In this document: positions 34,614 to 45,880 of the stretch, one piece after another | Position numbering within the stretch: position 1 is the first letter of the stretch | Layout: each line of letters begins with the position of its first letter | Assembly (NCBI GenBank): GCA_003254925.1 | Contig: QANZ01009179.1 | Location: 95,325 to 159,324 of the forward strand | DNA: 64,000 nt | Reading direction: 5' to 3' | Origin: Chamaecrista fasciculata | Taxonomy: Eukaryota > Streptophyta > Magnoliopsida > Fabales > Fabaceae | Notes under the pieces: generated by a model | Told to the model about the DNA's origin: nothing | Database searches by the model: none | The model's input: the letters and a program-made list of their open reading frames with translations, nothing else | Program-made: the position numbers and the translations under genes

Positions 34614-36876
34614 GTATAAACATAGTATGGTGAGAACTCCTAGTTTCTTATTTGATTTTCTTCTAGTCAGTACTTAGCGGAGCTGCTGGCTGAACACCAG
34701 AAGCTTGGTCCTTTCATGGAAGTCCTACCTCTGTGTAGCCGACTCCTTAATCAAGGTGGGTTTTGTTTCATATATTCAAAGATTCATTTCAACTTTCAAT
34801 TATCTAATTTCTCCTTTTGATTTGAATTGGGCCATATTATAAACTCAGTTTTCTGATTTGTTGGACTAGTTTCGTTTCTAGTTGTTATTTTTCTCTTCCA
34901 GGGGGATAATTGCCTTCCTCAAAATGCGTTGACATGACCACTTGTCACCTCTGAAACATAGTAATTTATGCCACACTTGTGCTAAAACAAAGAGAAAGTC
35001 TGTATGGTTCCAAGAATCATCACAGTATAGATTGATCAATTCATAAAAAATAAACATTTTGAACTGATAAGTTTGGAAGTTAATTGGTATGCTATATAAT
35101 GCAGAGGAAAATGTATTGCTTTTAAACAATGTACCGAATGATTCTGAATTTGATTGGGCCAGCCACAAATTGCTTGTAGTCTTATCTTCCTCTCTCTGGG
35201 AAAGAAATGGATGAGGCATATCCTATTGATGAACATGTAGACAGCTTTTTCCAACTTGCATTAGGAGAAAAGTTGAACTTACATTATTAATGTTCTTTGA
35301 TAAGATACTAGGCATATATTGGAGTCCTAATATTTGATATTTTCCTTGTAATCAGAGATTTTAAGGGTTTCTGGGAAGAGTGGACTGATGCCAAATCAAG
35401 GTTTTACTGACTTCGACAAAATGCAATTTAGAAGTCCAAACCTTATGGCTTCTTCACCTGATATAGCACAAAACTTTACTGGCTGGAACACTCTGTCACA
35501 TGAAGTAAGCCTTTCATAATATGATGTTCAATGTACTACTCTTCAAGTCTTTAATTAGTTCCTACGTTTAAAGCTGAAAATAAATTATAAGATCATTGAT
35601 GTACTTTTCATGAAATTTTAATTCTTAGCTTATATTCAGTTCTGCCATTTAAGTGCTTAGCTTCTTGGTTCTCTATTGCCTTTTGGGGGTAGCAGGCTTG
35701 CCTTTCTTTGGGCTCCCACTTATACATATCCATTTATATGATTTCAGTTTTATTCATGTTTGGTTTTTATATATTAACCCATCTTCCTCCTCTGCTCTTT
35801 CAAAGTTTCACCCTCAGCCTTCCATATTTTCTCCATTGAGTAAACATACAATTTATTCTCCAAAAGAAACACGTGTTCACAACTCAATCTCTGAATGATT
35901 AGTTTTCACTCTATAGTCTTTGAAAGTCGTGGAAGCAATACAACTTAGTCTCTTATGCTCATCTTTTAGGGGCTAATTTGTAGGGACAAAAGGATTAAAA
36001 TGTAATAGTTTCACAACTTTCAAGGACTAAATTATATGTTCACTCATTCTCTATTTGTCCTTCTTTCTTTCGTGGTTGTTCTCAGTTTAGCTAGTTCCAT
36101 GTACTAAAAGTTTGAATTCATCATTCAGCAGCGGTTAGCTGGAGCTCAGGGATTGAACATGGATTGGCAGACAGCATCAGTTGCTCCAGGTTCTCACATT
36201 GTGAAGAGGATATTGCGCTTGGATATTCCCAAGGATAGCTATCCAAATGTAAGATATAAAGAAAACATTTTAATGCATTTTACAATGCTCATACCTTAAA
36301 TTTTTAGCTTTTTAATCTCCTCTTTGAAACCTTTATATGTCTTGTAACAATCTTCGAGTCACTAAAGCCAGTTAAATTTTCAGTTCAATTTTGTTGGCCG
36401 CCTTCTTGGTCCTCGGGGTAATTCATTAAAGCGGGTGGAGGCTACCACGGGGTGTCGCGTGTTTATCAGAGGGAAAGGCTCAATAAAAGACCTAGACAAG
36501 GTATCCTCATCACTTTCGAGTTCCTTCACATTCTTGACAGTGTTAATTTGTTGATATTGCACAACTTATGGTGTTTGGAAATAATGGTAATTGTTGATTT
36601 TTTTTTCTCCATTAAAACTTCTTAAGGAAGAGTTGCTAAGGGGAAGGCCAGGGTATGAACACCTGAATGATCCTTTGCACATCTTGATTGAGGCTGAACT
36701 TCCTGCCAACATTGTTGATATAAGGCTGAGGCAAGCACAAGAAATCATAGAAGAGCTACTTAAACCTGTGGTATCTTTTTCTAACTCTTTGAATTCACAT
36801 TTTTTTCATTAGAAAGGCCCTTTATACTGGTCTATTCTGTATATCTGAATAAAAAGTCACAAGACACTCACACACA

Positions 36877-36908
<32 letters not shown>

Positions 36909-37547
36909 TTTGTAAGTATGTAATTATGTATAAAATCATCTTTATATTATGGTTGAAATGCATAAAACCCCCTTGAATTTTAGTCATTGTGTGAATAACC
37001 CCTCTTGAACTTTGAAAAGTCATGAAAGACCCCTGAACTTTTGATTTTGTACAAATATCCCTTTTCGTTAAAATTTTCGTTGAAAACATCAAGATTTTTT
37101 TTTTTTTGTTTTTGGTTACTATTAATTGCAAAAATAGTTCATTTAATTTTGGATCAATGAAAAATGCAACAACAATCACTAAATTGTAAAAAAAAACCTT
37201 GATTTTTGAATAAAAATCTTAACAAAATGGGTCTTTTTGCACAAAATCAAAAGTTTAGAGAGTCTTTTGTCACTTTTCAAAGTTCAGGAGGATTTTTTGT
37301 ACAATGACTAAAATTCAAGGGGGTTTTGTTCATCGTAGCTTTTTATTATTTATACATACAACACACAAGTACATGAGGACCCTCTCATTTTCATATGCAG
37401 GATGAGTCTCAAGACTTCTACAAGAGGCAACAACTAAGAGAACTTGCCATGCTTAATTCCAATTTTAGAGAAGAGAGTCCTCAATTGAGTGGTAGTGTAT
37501 CTCCCTTCACTTCCAATGAAATAAAAAGGGCCAAAACTGATCAATAG
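34435..37547 (+). CDS. KH domain-containing STAR/QUAKING-like RNA-binding protein
   Basis: Seven coding exons: 34435-34526, 34667-34755, 35356-35504, 36129-36248, 36384-36500, 36627-36770, 37401-37547. All have GT-AG borders and joined phases, giving 285 residues ending in TAG. Start ATG 34435 gives [13 protein letters not shown], the usual N-terminus of the plant family (Arabidopsis At2g38610, At3g08620, At5g56140 type). Residues about 33-67 ([20 protein letters not shown]) form the QUA1-like dimerisation region. The KH domain covers about 137-235, with the GPRG loop in [14 protein letters not shown] (residues 153-166) and [20 protein letters not shown]. The C-terminus has a basic KRAKTD signal. 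The family binds RNA in the nucleus and affects splicing or mRNA fate; rice SPIN1 controls flowering. Exon 4 has a tandem acceptor (CAGCAG). The gene looks intact; intron 6 holds a MITE hairpin. Confidence 0.95.
36867..36908. repeat. (CA)n microsatellite in KH gene intron 6
   Basis: Mainly CA dinucleotides from 36867 to 36908, starting CACTCACACACACAAACACA and then uninterrupted. It lies in the intron after the exon ending at 36770. Confidence 0.95.
36950..37345. repeat. MITE-like hairpin in KH gene intron 6
   Basis: The left arm (CCCCCTTGAATTTTAGTCATTG, CTTGAACTTTGAAAAGTCA) is complementary to the right arm (CAATGACTAAAATTCAAGGGG, TGTCACTTTTCAAAGTTCAGG). Each arm is about 150 bp. It is in a transcribed intron and would fold in the pre-mRNA. 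Confidence 0.75.
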
Positions 37548-39587
37548 TGGTTGTTATACTATATGTTGAGAGTTATTGCCATTTATGTTGCTTTTTCCTG
37601 TATATCTACATTCAGTATAGCTGCAATGAGAAAAATGCCTTAAATGATGCTGTTTTGGAGAACAACATTAAGGGAGGAGAAACATATATTTATTGATTAT
37701 TATCATACTGTGTATAAAAATACATGACTCTTCTGCTGGGAGGATGTTATGAACAATTTGGTAAGCTCATCTTATTGTTGTAGACAGTTTATTGATTTCA
37801 TTGAAATTTTTAAAAAAATGTTTGTATCAACAAATGTGTACTTTATTGTATTGTTCCGATTTTATTGGATGTCTCTGAAGGGATGATGTGTAATATTGAG
37901 GGACAACTTTTTGTGATTGTGGTTACTTCTATTAGAGAAAAAAGTATAGCAAGAAGTGAACTATGGGAGGAGATGGTACTTGTAAACAAACCCTTTTTGG
38001 GGCAAAAGGACATTTCTTAAGGATAGTGTCTATATATGGTAGGGCCTTTGAAGTTAAAGCAATAAGTGGATGTTGTTGTCTGATAACTGTATAGAGTTTA
38101 TATATACATATAATCTTGTTTTGCTTTGACATGGTAATGATTGTTCAAGTAAAGTGGAGTTATACTTTAGATTTCTCTTGTCCACCATAGGCCATCATGT
38201 CACCATCTTCTTCTTCTTCAATATGCCAAACCCCTTTTACCTCCATAAACTTGAAAGTTGAGCTCCTTCAACTTCAAGGATGCTTTATAGCTTACTAGTC
38301 TTGAGAATCAAGTTAAGCAAATCTATCGTTGTTGCATGGTTAATTTTAGGGTGTGATGTATTAGAGTAATAATCAAAGAAATGAGAATTAATAAAGTTAC
38401 TTTTATAATATTAAATATATGTACATTTTTTTATAAAAAAAAAAAAATTCTATGCTTACATTCTATTGGGTATCAGGGTATGTCTAGAAACATCCATTGT
38501 TATGTTGAAAAATAAAAATGACATTATTTCAAACAGCATCTTATTAACCAACGAGTGAGGGGTAGTGAAAAATAATAGTCTTTTGATAAATTGATGAATT
38601 CAAATTTAAATTTTTACTAATAGAAGTATCCAGTAGAAAAAAAAAATTGTAGTACATGATCATTGATTACTATTTTATTTTTTCACAAGGCATTTTATTT
38701 TTAAAATTTCTATTAATGCCAAAAGTTTCAAAGCTGAATGAGTATGTTATTTTCAATGATGTCTCATTGTCTTGCGTGGGAGTTGTCTCCTCCACCTTTT
38801 GCTTCTTTTCACTATTCTGAATATTTTGGATGCATAGTTACAAAATGATTGAATTTGGTGTTAATGATTGGTGTCTCAAATGGTATATGCCAATCTTATT
38901 TGTCAATTCTGCATAATATATGTATGATGTATGAAGTGGAGGCTTCTAATTAGAAGTCCTTGGTCACCTTCAATGTTAAAATAATGTTAGTACTTAGGTG
39001 CTTCATATGGACTATGGAGGGAGGCTTATTGGGAGGGACAACTTTATAATTAGAAAAGATTTTATGTTCACAAATGAATGGTTGATCAAGATTTAAAAGT
39101 AATAAAAAAGATTGGCCAATCCTATATATAAAAAAAAGATTGGCAAAAAAAAGTAATAAAAAAGATGATTTTTTTTTATTAATATATCTCTTCATAATAA
39201 TTGTGGTAACATAATCATCCATGTTATTTTTCAATATCTGAAAATAATACAAAAGTATCTTTTTTTCTTCAAATTTTACATTAATTTTTAATTTTGATCC
39301 CATATTTTTTTATTCAATTCCTAATTTGATTTTGTATATTTTTTGTTGTACTTTTGGTTCTATATCTTTACAAAAGGTCTCAATTTAGTTTCATATTTTT
39401 TGGTCATGTTACAAAATTGGTCCTATGTTTGGTCTCATATTTTCTTTAGTCGCATATTTGGTCTCATATATTTGGGTTAATTGCAGAATTGGTCCTATAT
39501 CTTTGGGTCAGATACAAAAGTGGTCTCATATATTTATAAAAGGATCAACTAACAATTGATGTGAGACTAAAAGTGCTACAAAAAAAA
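37548..39587. other. 3' flank of the KH gene and intergenic region
   Basis: The first 350 bases probably contain the 3' UTR. No second gene is seen. From about 39240 to 39587 there are repeated GGTCTCATATTT and TTTTGTTGTACTTTTGG words: the left half of a degenerate family A MITE abutting the complete one. Confidence 0.45.
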
Positions 39588-40015
39588 GGCTAAAGTGCAC
39601 TTTTGGTCTCATAACTTTGGCAAAGGTTTCAATTTGGTCGCATAAATTTTTTTGTTGCGATTTTGGTCTCATAACTTTGGCAAAGGTCTCAATTTGGTCC
39701 CATAATTTTTTTGTTGCAATTTTGGTCCCATAACTTTTGAAAACGTCTAACCGTTGGTCCCAATATTGATTTTCATCCATTATCTGCCACTAAAGATGAT
39801 CTGACATACTGAGTTGGATGATGACATGGCAAATATGGGTGAAGTTATGAGACGAATGGAAATCAACTTGGGACCAACTGTGAGACGTTTTTAGAAGTTA
39901 TAGGACCAAAATTGCAACAAAAAAAAGTTATGGGACCAAATTGAGACATTTGCCAAAGTTATGGGACCAAATTGAAACCTTTGCCAAAGTTATGGACCAA
40001 AAGTGCACTTTAGCC
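39588..40015. mobile_element. MULE-type MITE, family A
   Basis: It begins GGCTAAAGTGCACTTTTGG and ends CCAAAAGTGCACTTTAGCC, perfect over 19 bp. The arms of about 170 bp contain repeated CCAAAATTGCAACAAAAA and CTCAATTTGGTCCCATAA. A-rich flanks do not give a clear duplication. The 84-codon minus frame is an arm artefact. Confidence 0.8.
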
Positions 40016-43000
40016 AAATAAAAATATAAGATGAAGTTGAAAACTTAAAAAAAAGAATAAGTTTAGATTAAAACTTTGGCCTAAAAAAGAATCAATTCCT
40101 TTGTCTTTGGATCCGAAAATAGCAAATTATATAATTGACATATAAATGGGCTCGGGTTTTTCACAATCCAGTGATCTAACAATCGGACGTATTCATTTCA
40201 ATCTTTGTGGGCAATTGGAATTGATCGGAGAAAGAGATCTCAATATGAGCTGTATAGATTTAAACAAAGATTTAATAAGAACTGTACAGTTTATATACTG
40301 CTGTTTGGTGAGAAGAAAACCGTTCAATATGAGTTTTAGGGGGCTAGAGCATCAGAGAGCTTGCTGATGATAGTTTCAATAGGTGATTTTTACATAATTG
40401 GTAACTTATTTCACATAAACAAATTGTCATCTCAATACTAACAAACCCTCCTGGTTTATTTGCTAGTGTTGGACATTCCTTCTTCAGAGAGGAAGACCCC
40501 GTGACAATTTCACACACAAACATATAGGAAAATCCCCTGATGAAAAACTTCTATCCCTTGTATTCACAAATTATTTTTAAGTTTCAAATTCCTTGTTCTG
40601 AATGTCACGGAAAATCTACAATTGTTTCATTTTCTGTGGACAAAGTGTCGATCACATTCATCCTAAGATGTTTCCAAGTGTTGTTAAGTATTCAACGGAG
40701 TGAAGTTAAACCGGTAGGGAAGCATGACTCAAGATAAATGTAACATAGTTAAATGTATATATTTATGCAAAATCTGCAATTTAAAAAGAAAAAAAAATAG
40801 TCTTAATGATTGAGAAAGAAAAAATTAAGTTGGTGAAACTTTAGCAAACAGCAGGCTGTTGCTTTGCATTGTATCACTGTCAGATCTCTCACAGGTCACA
40901 GCATAGAACTAGGTAACCACTCACTAACTAAAATAATGAACAGTGATAGGCATGAAAGAAATGTAAATGTGTAATTACTGCACTTGTTTTATTTCTTAGA
41001 GAAAGTGGTGTTCAATAAAACCTTCTGAAACAAGTCATATCTATGTTAGTTTATCTGAACTCAGAAGAAATAAAAACATGCAGACCGGTGGGCATTCTGG
41101 TCTGAAGACTGATGTTACCAGCTTAAACAGAAGAATATTTCTTCCATTTACCAATTAACAACATAGTCCCTCTCGAAGCAATTTGTTGGGCTTTGAATCC
41201 AATGACCAGTGTGCAGTTTCACTTAGAGATTTTACGAATCATTTTATCCGGAAGCAAGTGTTGTCATTTTTTCACCAAAGTTTCAACATTGATAATTTTC
41301 CTCACCATGTTTCATTATGGTACTCTGTGTCTGATAGACTTTTGAGGAGATCAACAAGTTATTTTTGTGTTGGCTTGGTTTTTTATTATTTATTACTTCC
41401 TATGGAATCCCAAAAACAATGTTTTCCCTATATTAAGAAGTGGACAACAACTACTACACGGGCTTAGCAAGTTTGCATCAGTATCTCCTTGAGTTTTTGC
41501 AGAAGTCCTCGGTGAAGCCAAAATACTTTTCCTTGAGATCACTATGATTTATATTTCTATTTTTCTAGTTGCTATTGTTGTGTTCAATGAGAAGATCAAA
41601 GAGAGATAGAAAAATTTAAATTTAGTGGACATTGCAGTGTGAAATGTGAATATAATTATTCATCTTTTAATTATTGATGCAGGTATGTTCAGAACTACCA
41701 GGAAAAAGAGAAGTTGGCGAATGTTTTCAGCCCCATTCTTGTTTAACCTGCAAAGAACACGAAATTGTTCCAACAGTGTTCTTGGTTTTGATATAATAAT
41801 ATGACTTGAGCCATTTCATCTTTGATAGGCCATATATACTAGTGAGATTGGTTAAGATTGATGGCGTGTAATGCATTTAATTCATTATAAATATGTAGGC
41901 TAATATTATTTTGTTACGATTGCTTCTGTGTGCATATGGAGGGATCGTGATTGGAAGCAAGCTTTTCATTCTCTGTATTGCCTATGGACTTGGCACGTAT
42001 GAGTAAATCTGAGAAATGTCACTGTCAAGCACCATCTCTGATTTACTTCATTTTATGAATCTTCTATAGTTTTTTCACTGTGCATTTCTTATGAAATTGG
42101 AGAGAGAAAGTAAAAAGAATAGAGAGAAAATGTGGATCCTACATATTATTATTTTATGGCGCAATTGGTTCAAGTCTGTCAATTACCTAAAGACTGTCCT
42201 TTTCCTGCACTTCCACCCAATGAGTCAATAAAAAAGAAAAATCAGTAAATCTATCTTTTGAACATTAAATTCATTCAAAAACTACAGTTTAGTCTTTTAA
42301 ATATTATAGATATATTTTTTGATCCAGATATATTTATATATATTTACAAACGTCAATTATTGATTTATTCCTTAAAATGTTATCTGTAAGAGTTCATAAA
42401 AAAATGAGGGGTTAAAAAATATATTTACAATGTCCAGAGAGTAAATCATCGTTTGGAACAAATTTAAGGACTAACAAGTAAGTTTTTTCACTAAAAATTA
42501 ATGTTTTCCTTCTCTAGGATTGAATGGCTGAGTATTAACCCTAGGCATTTGCCATCCAGAAGACCAGAACCTCAATTTTTTCTAGCAAATCACATTTTCT
42601 TAAACTCGGTTTTTTAAATTTAAAAATCACATACAATGATTAATTTCCAAACACTATAACTGCTTAAATATTAATAATGATCAAACACATACTTCAACTA
42701 CCCCATTGTCTTCGATTTTCATCACTTCCAATCTTACCCGACCTTGAGAAAAATACCTTGGAAGAATCACCTTACTAAAATAGATTTTGGAAGAATCACC
42801 CGATCCATAAAACTGAGGCATATTATAGCACATGATTGTTTCGTGCCACCTCAGTTCTCAATCTATTTTGATAAGGGTATTTAAGTAATCTTACTAAAAC
42901 TCTAAAATCTCTCCCAAATCACCTAGGGTCTGGTTTCTTCTGAATTCTCGTCCATCTCCATTCGAACGGTGTTAATTGCTCAAAATTAATAATTCTAGGG

Positions 43001-43105
43001 GTTATCTTTGCACGATCTCAAAATTCAGAAGTGTTTTGTGTACCCACCTTAAAACTCAGGGGATATCTTACTCCTTAGTTTGAGGGCACCGGAGATGCGT
43101 TTGCC
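40016..43105. other. Intergenic region, no gene recognised
   Basis: Slightly less AT-rich than its surroundings between 40140 and 41900, with short open frames at 40146-40367 (73 codons) and 41183-41467 (94 codons) that match nothing I know. At 41685 TTATTGATGCAG could be an acceptor, followed by a 33-codon open stretch with four cysteines (VCSELPGKREVGECFQP ... CLTC), stopping near 41800. It could be decayed gene debris or a non-coding transcript. Around 42690-43100 there are MITE-like fragments (CTCAGGGGATATCTTAC). Confidence 0.35.
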
Positions 43106-43407
43106 ATTTTGTTATAAATATGTAGCATGTTATAAAATTAATTCATATAATTCAAGTATGTTATATATATATATATATATGCAGTGTCCTACAGAAATCT
43201 ATGCATACAAAATACAAGTGTCTCTTCATACACATGTAATTTCTATCTGAAAATGGGTATCCATAGAAAATTTTTCAAATGCACATAGCTCAACAGTTGA
43301 ACAACTAGGAGCATAGCATTTAGTTTACTTTTATAAAAACAAATACAGAATATATCCAAAGAAGTATATAGAGATTCATTCATTAAATCTTCAACTTTTT
43401 TTAGCAT
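43106..43407. repeat. Left arm of an inverted duplication around the NBS pseudogene
   Basis: This arm (from CATTTTGTTATAAATATG to TTCAACTTTTTTTAGCATT) matches the reverse complement of 45447-45880. Shared words include CTAGGAGCATAGCATTTA, GTATATAGAGATTCATTCAT and CTATCTGAAAATGGGT. The arms differ by small indels. Confidence 0.8.
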
Positions 43408-43465
43408 TCTATTTCATTAACTACACAAATCTGTTGTTGTGATCATAAGGCTATCAAACTTCTAT

Positions 43466-44566
43466 GAGAGTCTTACTGCCATTTCTTAATCTCTGTGATA
43501 GCCTTTGTGCTCTTCCAAACTCAGATTGTTCCTCCAATTTCAAACCCAATTGGACAGAAATTTGATCTTAGATGGCTCTAACATTAGGAGTTTGAGACAC
43601 AATGACCATGACCACCTTATCGAAAAGCTTTAGTTCCTCAGCTTCCTTACCCACCTCTTTCACCAATGTAGTTTTGTCAGAGCCTCCCATTCCATGAAGC
43701 CCAATCATGCCATTGTTAATGTTACCTTTCACTGCTTCCATTGGTTGGGAATCTTGAAGCCTTGACAATGCAAGCTCCCATTCCTCTTGACTTTTGCCTC
43801 TTAAGCTGCTTCCCACTGTCACAATTGTAATAGGCAATCCCTTGCATTCATCAGCAATCTTCCTTCCCAAATCTTCAAAGTCAATAAGGGATTCATGATC
43901 AGTTATGCTTGCAAAATGCTTGAACAAAGTCCAAGCTTCCTCTTGATCTAAGAGGACGAGTTCAATAGTGCTTTGACATTCCATAGAAGCGCAAACTTCT
44001 CTACTTCGCGTAGTTAAGAGGATGATACAACCCTTGTCATCTTCATTGAGTGGAGGAATCCTTATAGCTTCAAAGTCTAGCTTTTCCCATACATCATCCA
44101 ATATCACGAGAGTCTTACTGCCATTTCTTAATCTCTGTGATAGCCTTTGTGCTCTTCCAAACTCAGATTGTTCCTCTAATTTCAAACCTAATTGGTCAGA
44201 AATTTGATCTTGGATGGCTCAAACATTAGGAGTTTGAGACACAGTTGTCATGACAACCTTATCGAAAAGCTTTAGTTCCTCAGCTTTCTTACCCACCTCT
44301 TTCACCAATGTAGTTTTGCCAGAGCCTCCCATTCCATGAAGCCCAATCATGCCATTGTTAATGTTATCTTTCACTGCTTCCAAAAGCTTTTTGAATACTG
44401 ATTCTGTAGACTTGAATAGCACAAAATCTTTTGATGAAAAGTATGTCATGCCTGGAACCTCTGTGACTTGAGAAAAAGGATCAAATTTGCAGTCATTGTT
44501 GAGATCAATCATTTTCTTTGTCTTTCTCGCAACTTCTCTTGCGAGAAAGTACCTGAAACCATGTTA
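43466..44566 (-). pseudogene. Broken CC-NB-LRR resistance-gene fragment with a repeated P-loop segment
   Basis: Reading the minus strand from 44566, an acceptor (GGTTTCAG) is followed by a coiled-coil tail (YFLAREVARKTKKMIDLN), the P-loop GMIGLHGMGGSGKTTL and DKVVMTTVSQTPNV, then an in-frame TGA (44221-44219). The frame continues through kinase-2 KTLVILDDVW, RNBS-B GCIILLTTRSREVC and the GLPL motif CKGLPITIVTVGSSL. At WELALSRLQDSQP it jumps back to a second copy of the P-loop region, mutated to GMGGSDKTTL, with a TAA (43570-43568), and homology ends near 43466. RNBS-D, MHD and all LRRs are missing, as is the N-terminal coiled coil. The units 44108-44382 and 43466-43741 are direct repeats of about 275 bp. 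NB-ARC proteins are intracellular immune receptors; this copy cannot encode one. Confidence 0.9.
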
Positions 44567-45107
44567 AATTGGAGAGCAAGTAAAAGCTCAACACGTAAAC
44601 AAAATTCTAACGAGTTTACTTCTATTAATGAATAACTGGCCAAATTATAATTTTATATAACTTTCCAATACCAAATTTAAATGTGAAAAAATTGAATTCA
44701 TTAAAATCAAAATCTAGATCGTACATAACCAATAACCACACATTAAATAACATACAAAATTGAACAAAAATATCGTCAAAACAACTGATATTGTAAAAAC
44801 TAAATAGCATAATGCTCAAACCACAAAACTTAATGGACGAAGAAAGAAGTACTTCAACTCAAGGACATAAGGGAAAGTCGATAAGATGACAAGAAAATTA
44901 TATTACAACTTGAGAGTTGAAGCAATATTAGTGTTATTGTGATGAACTCACTAACTCACATGTAAATTCTTATTTTAACTGAGTTTACAGTTTATCAAAA
45001 ATAGGTCTAGTTTTACAAAATCTAAATTCGAAAACAAGTTACTATGAATTGACTACTTATAAATATAGACTTATAAGATTTTGGTAGTTAATTCAAGAGT
45101 TTGACAA
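44567..45107. other. AT-rich spacer 5' of the NBS pseudogene
   Basis: Upstream side of the minus-strand NBS fragment; no coiled-coil exon or promoter is recognisable. Near 45070-45100 the sequence TTGGTAGTTAATTC is the continuation of the inverted duplication beyond the inserted MITE. Confidence 0.4.
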
Positions 45108-45446
45108 CCTAAGAAGCATGGACACTTCATTTTGAGGGCGTGTCGCCGTGTCCGACGCGTGTTGTGTCCGACATCCGTACGACACCGACACGATACATAT
45201 TCATAAATTTTAAAATATAAATTAATTTTTTGTGACTTTAACATGACATATAAGAGAAAATAATAATACATATGACATATATTATGAATAAAACTTGTAA
45301 TTTTTAAATTTTTCATTAAAAATTATGAATATTTAATTATTTATATATATAAATATATGGTGTGTCGTGTCGCGTAATTTTGAGAGTTTAGCGTGTCGCT
45401 GTGTCCGTGTCCGTGTCGTGTCCCGTGTCCGTGTCAGTGTACATGC
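45108..45446. mobile_element. GACAC-rich MITE, copy 2
   Basis: Inverse orientation relative to 11700-12045: CCTAAGAAGCATGGACAC at the left and a long run of GTGTCCGTGTC-type words at the right. The AT core (AATTAATTTTTTGTGACTTT) is nearly identical to that of copy 1. It interrupts the right arm of the inverted duplication; the left arm lacks it. Confidence 0.8.
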
Positions 45447-45880
45447 ATGCTAAAAAAAAGTTGAAGATTTAATGAATGAATCTCTATATACTTTTCTTTG
45501 GATATATACTGTATCTTGTTCTGTTTATATAAAATTAAATGCTATGCTCCTAGCTGTACAACTGCATAACTATGTGATTTTTAAAAACTTTGTGTGGATA
45601 TAAAGCATATATGAATTTGTCTTCATATAAATCACCCATTTTCAGATAGAAAGTACATGTGTATGAAGAGATACTTGTATTTTATATGCAAATTGTATGT
45701 AAGGATAGCAGTGAGGTGTAACTGTAAAAATGTCATGATCTCGTTGTTCACATGAACAGCCTCACTGTAACAGATGATTATATTTATAAATTTCTGCAGG
45801 ACTCTTGATATACATAACATACTTGAATTATATATTCTATGAATACGATTTTGTAACATGCTGCATATTTATAACAAAAT
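45447..45880. repeat. Right arm of the inverted duplication
   Basis: The reverse complement follows the left arm (43106-43407), with extra sequence of about 100 bp near 45700-45790 not present on the left. The start is adjacent to the GACAC MITE. Confidence 0.8.

Noticed and set aside
43568..44185. Treating the 205-codon frame as an intact NBS protein
   Set aside because: It begins in mid-domain, doubles back to a mutated P-loop and lacks LRRs, so it is a pseudogene.
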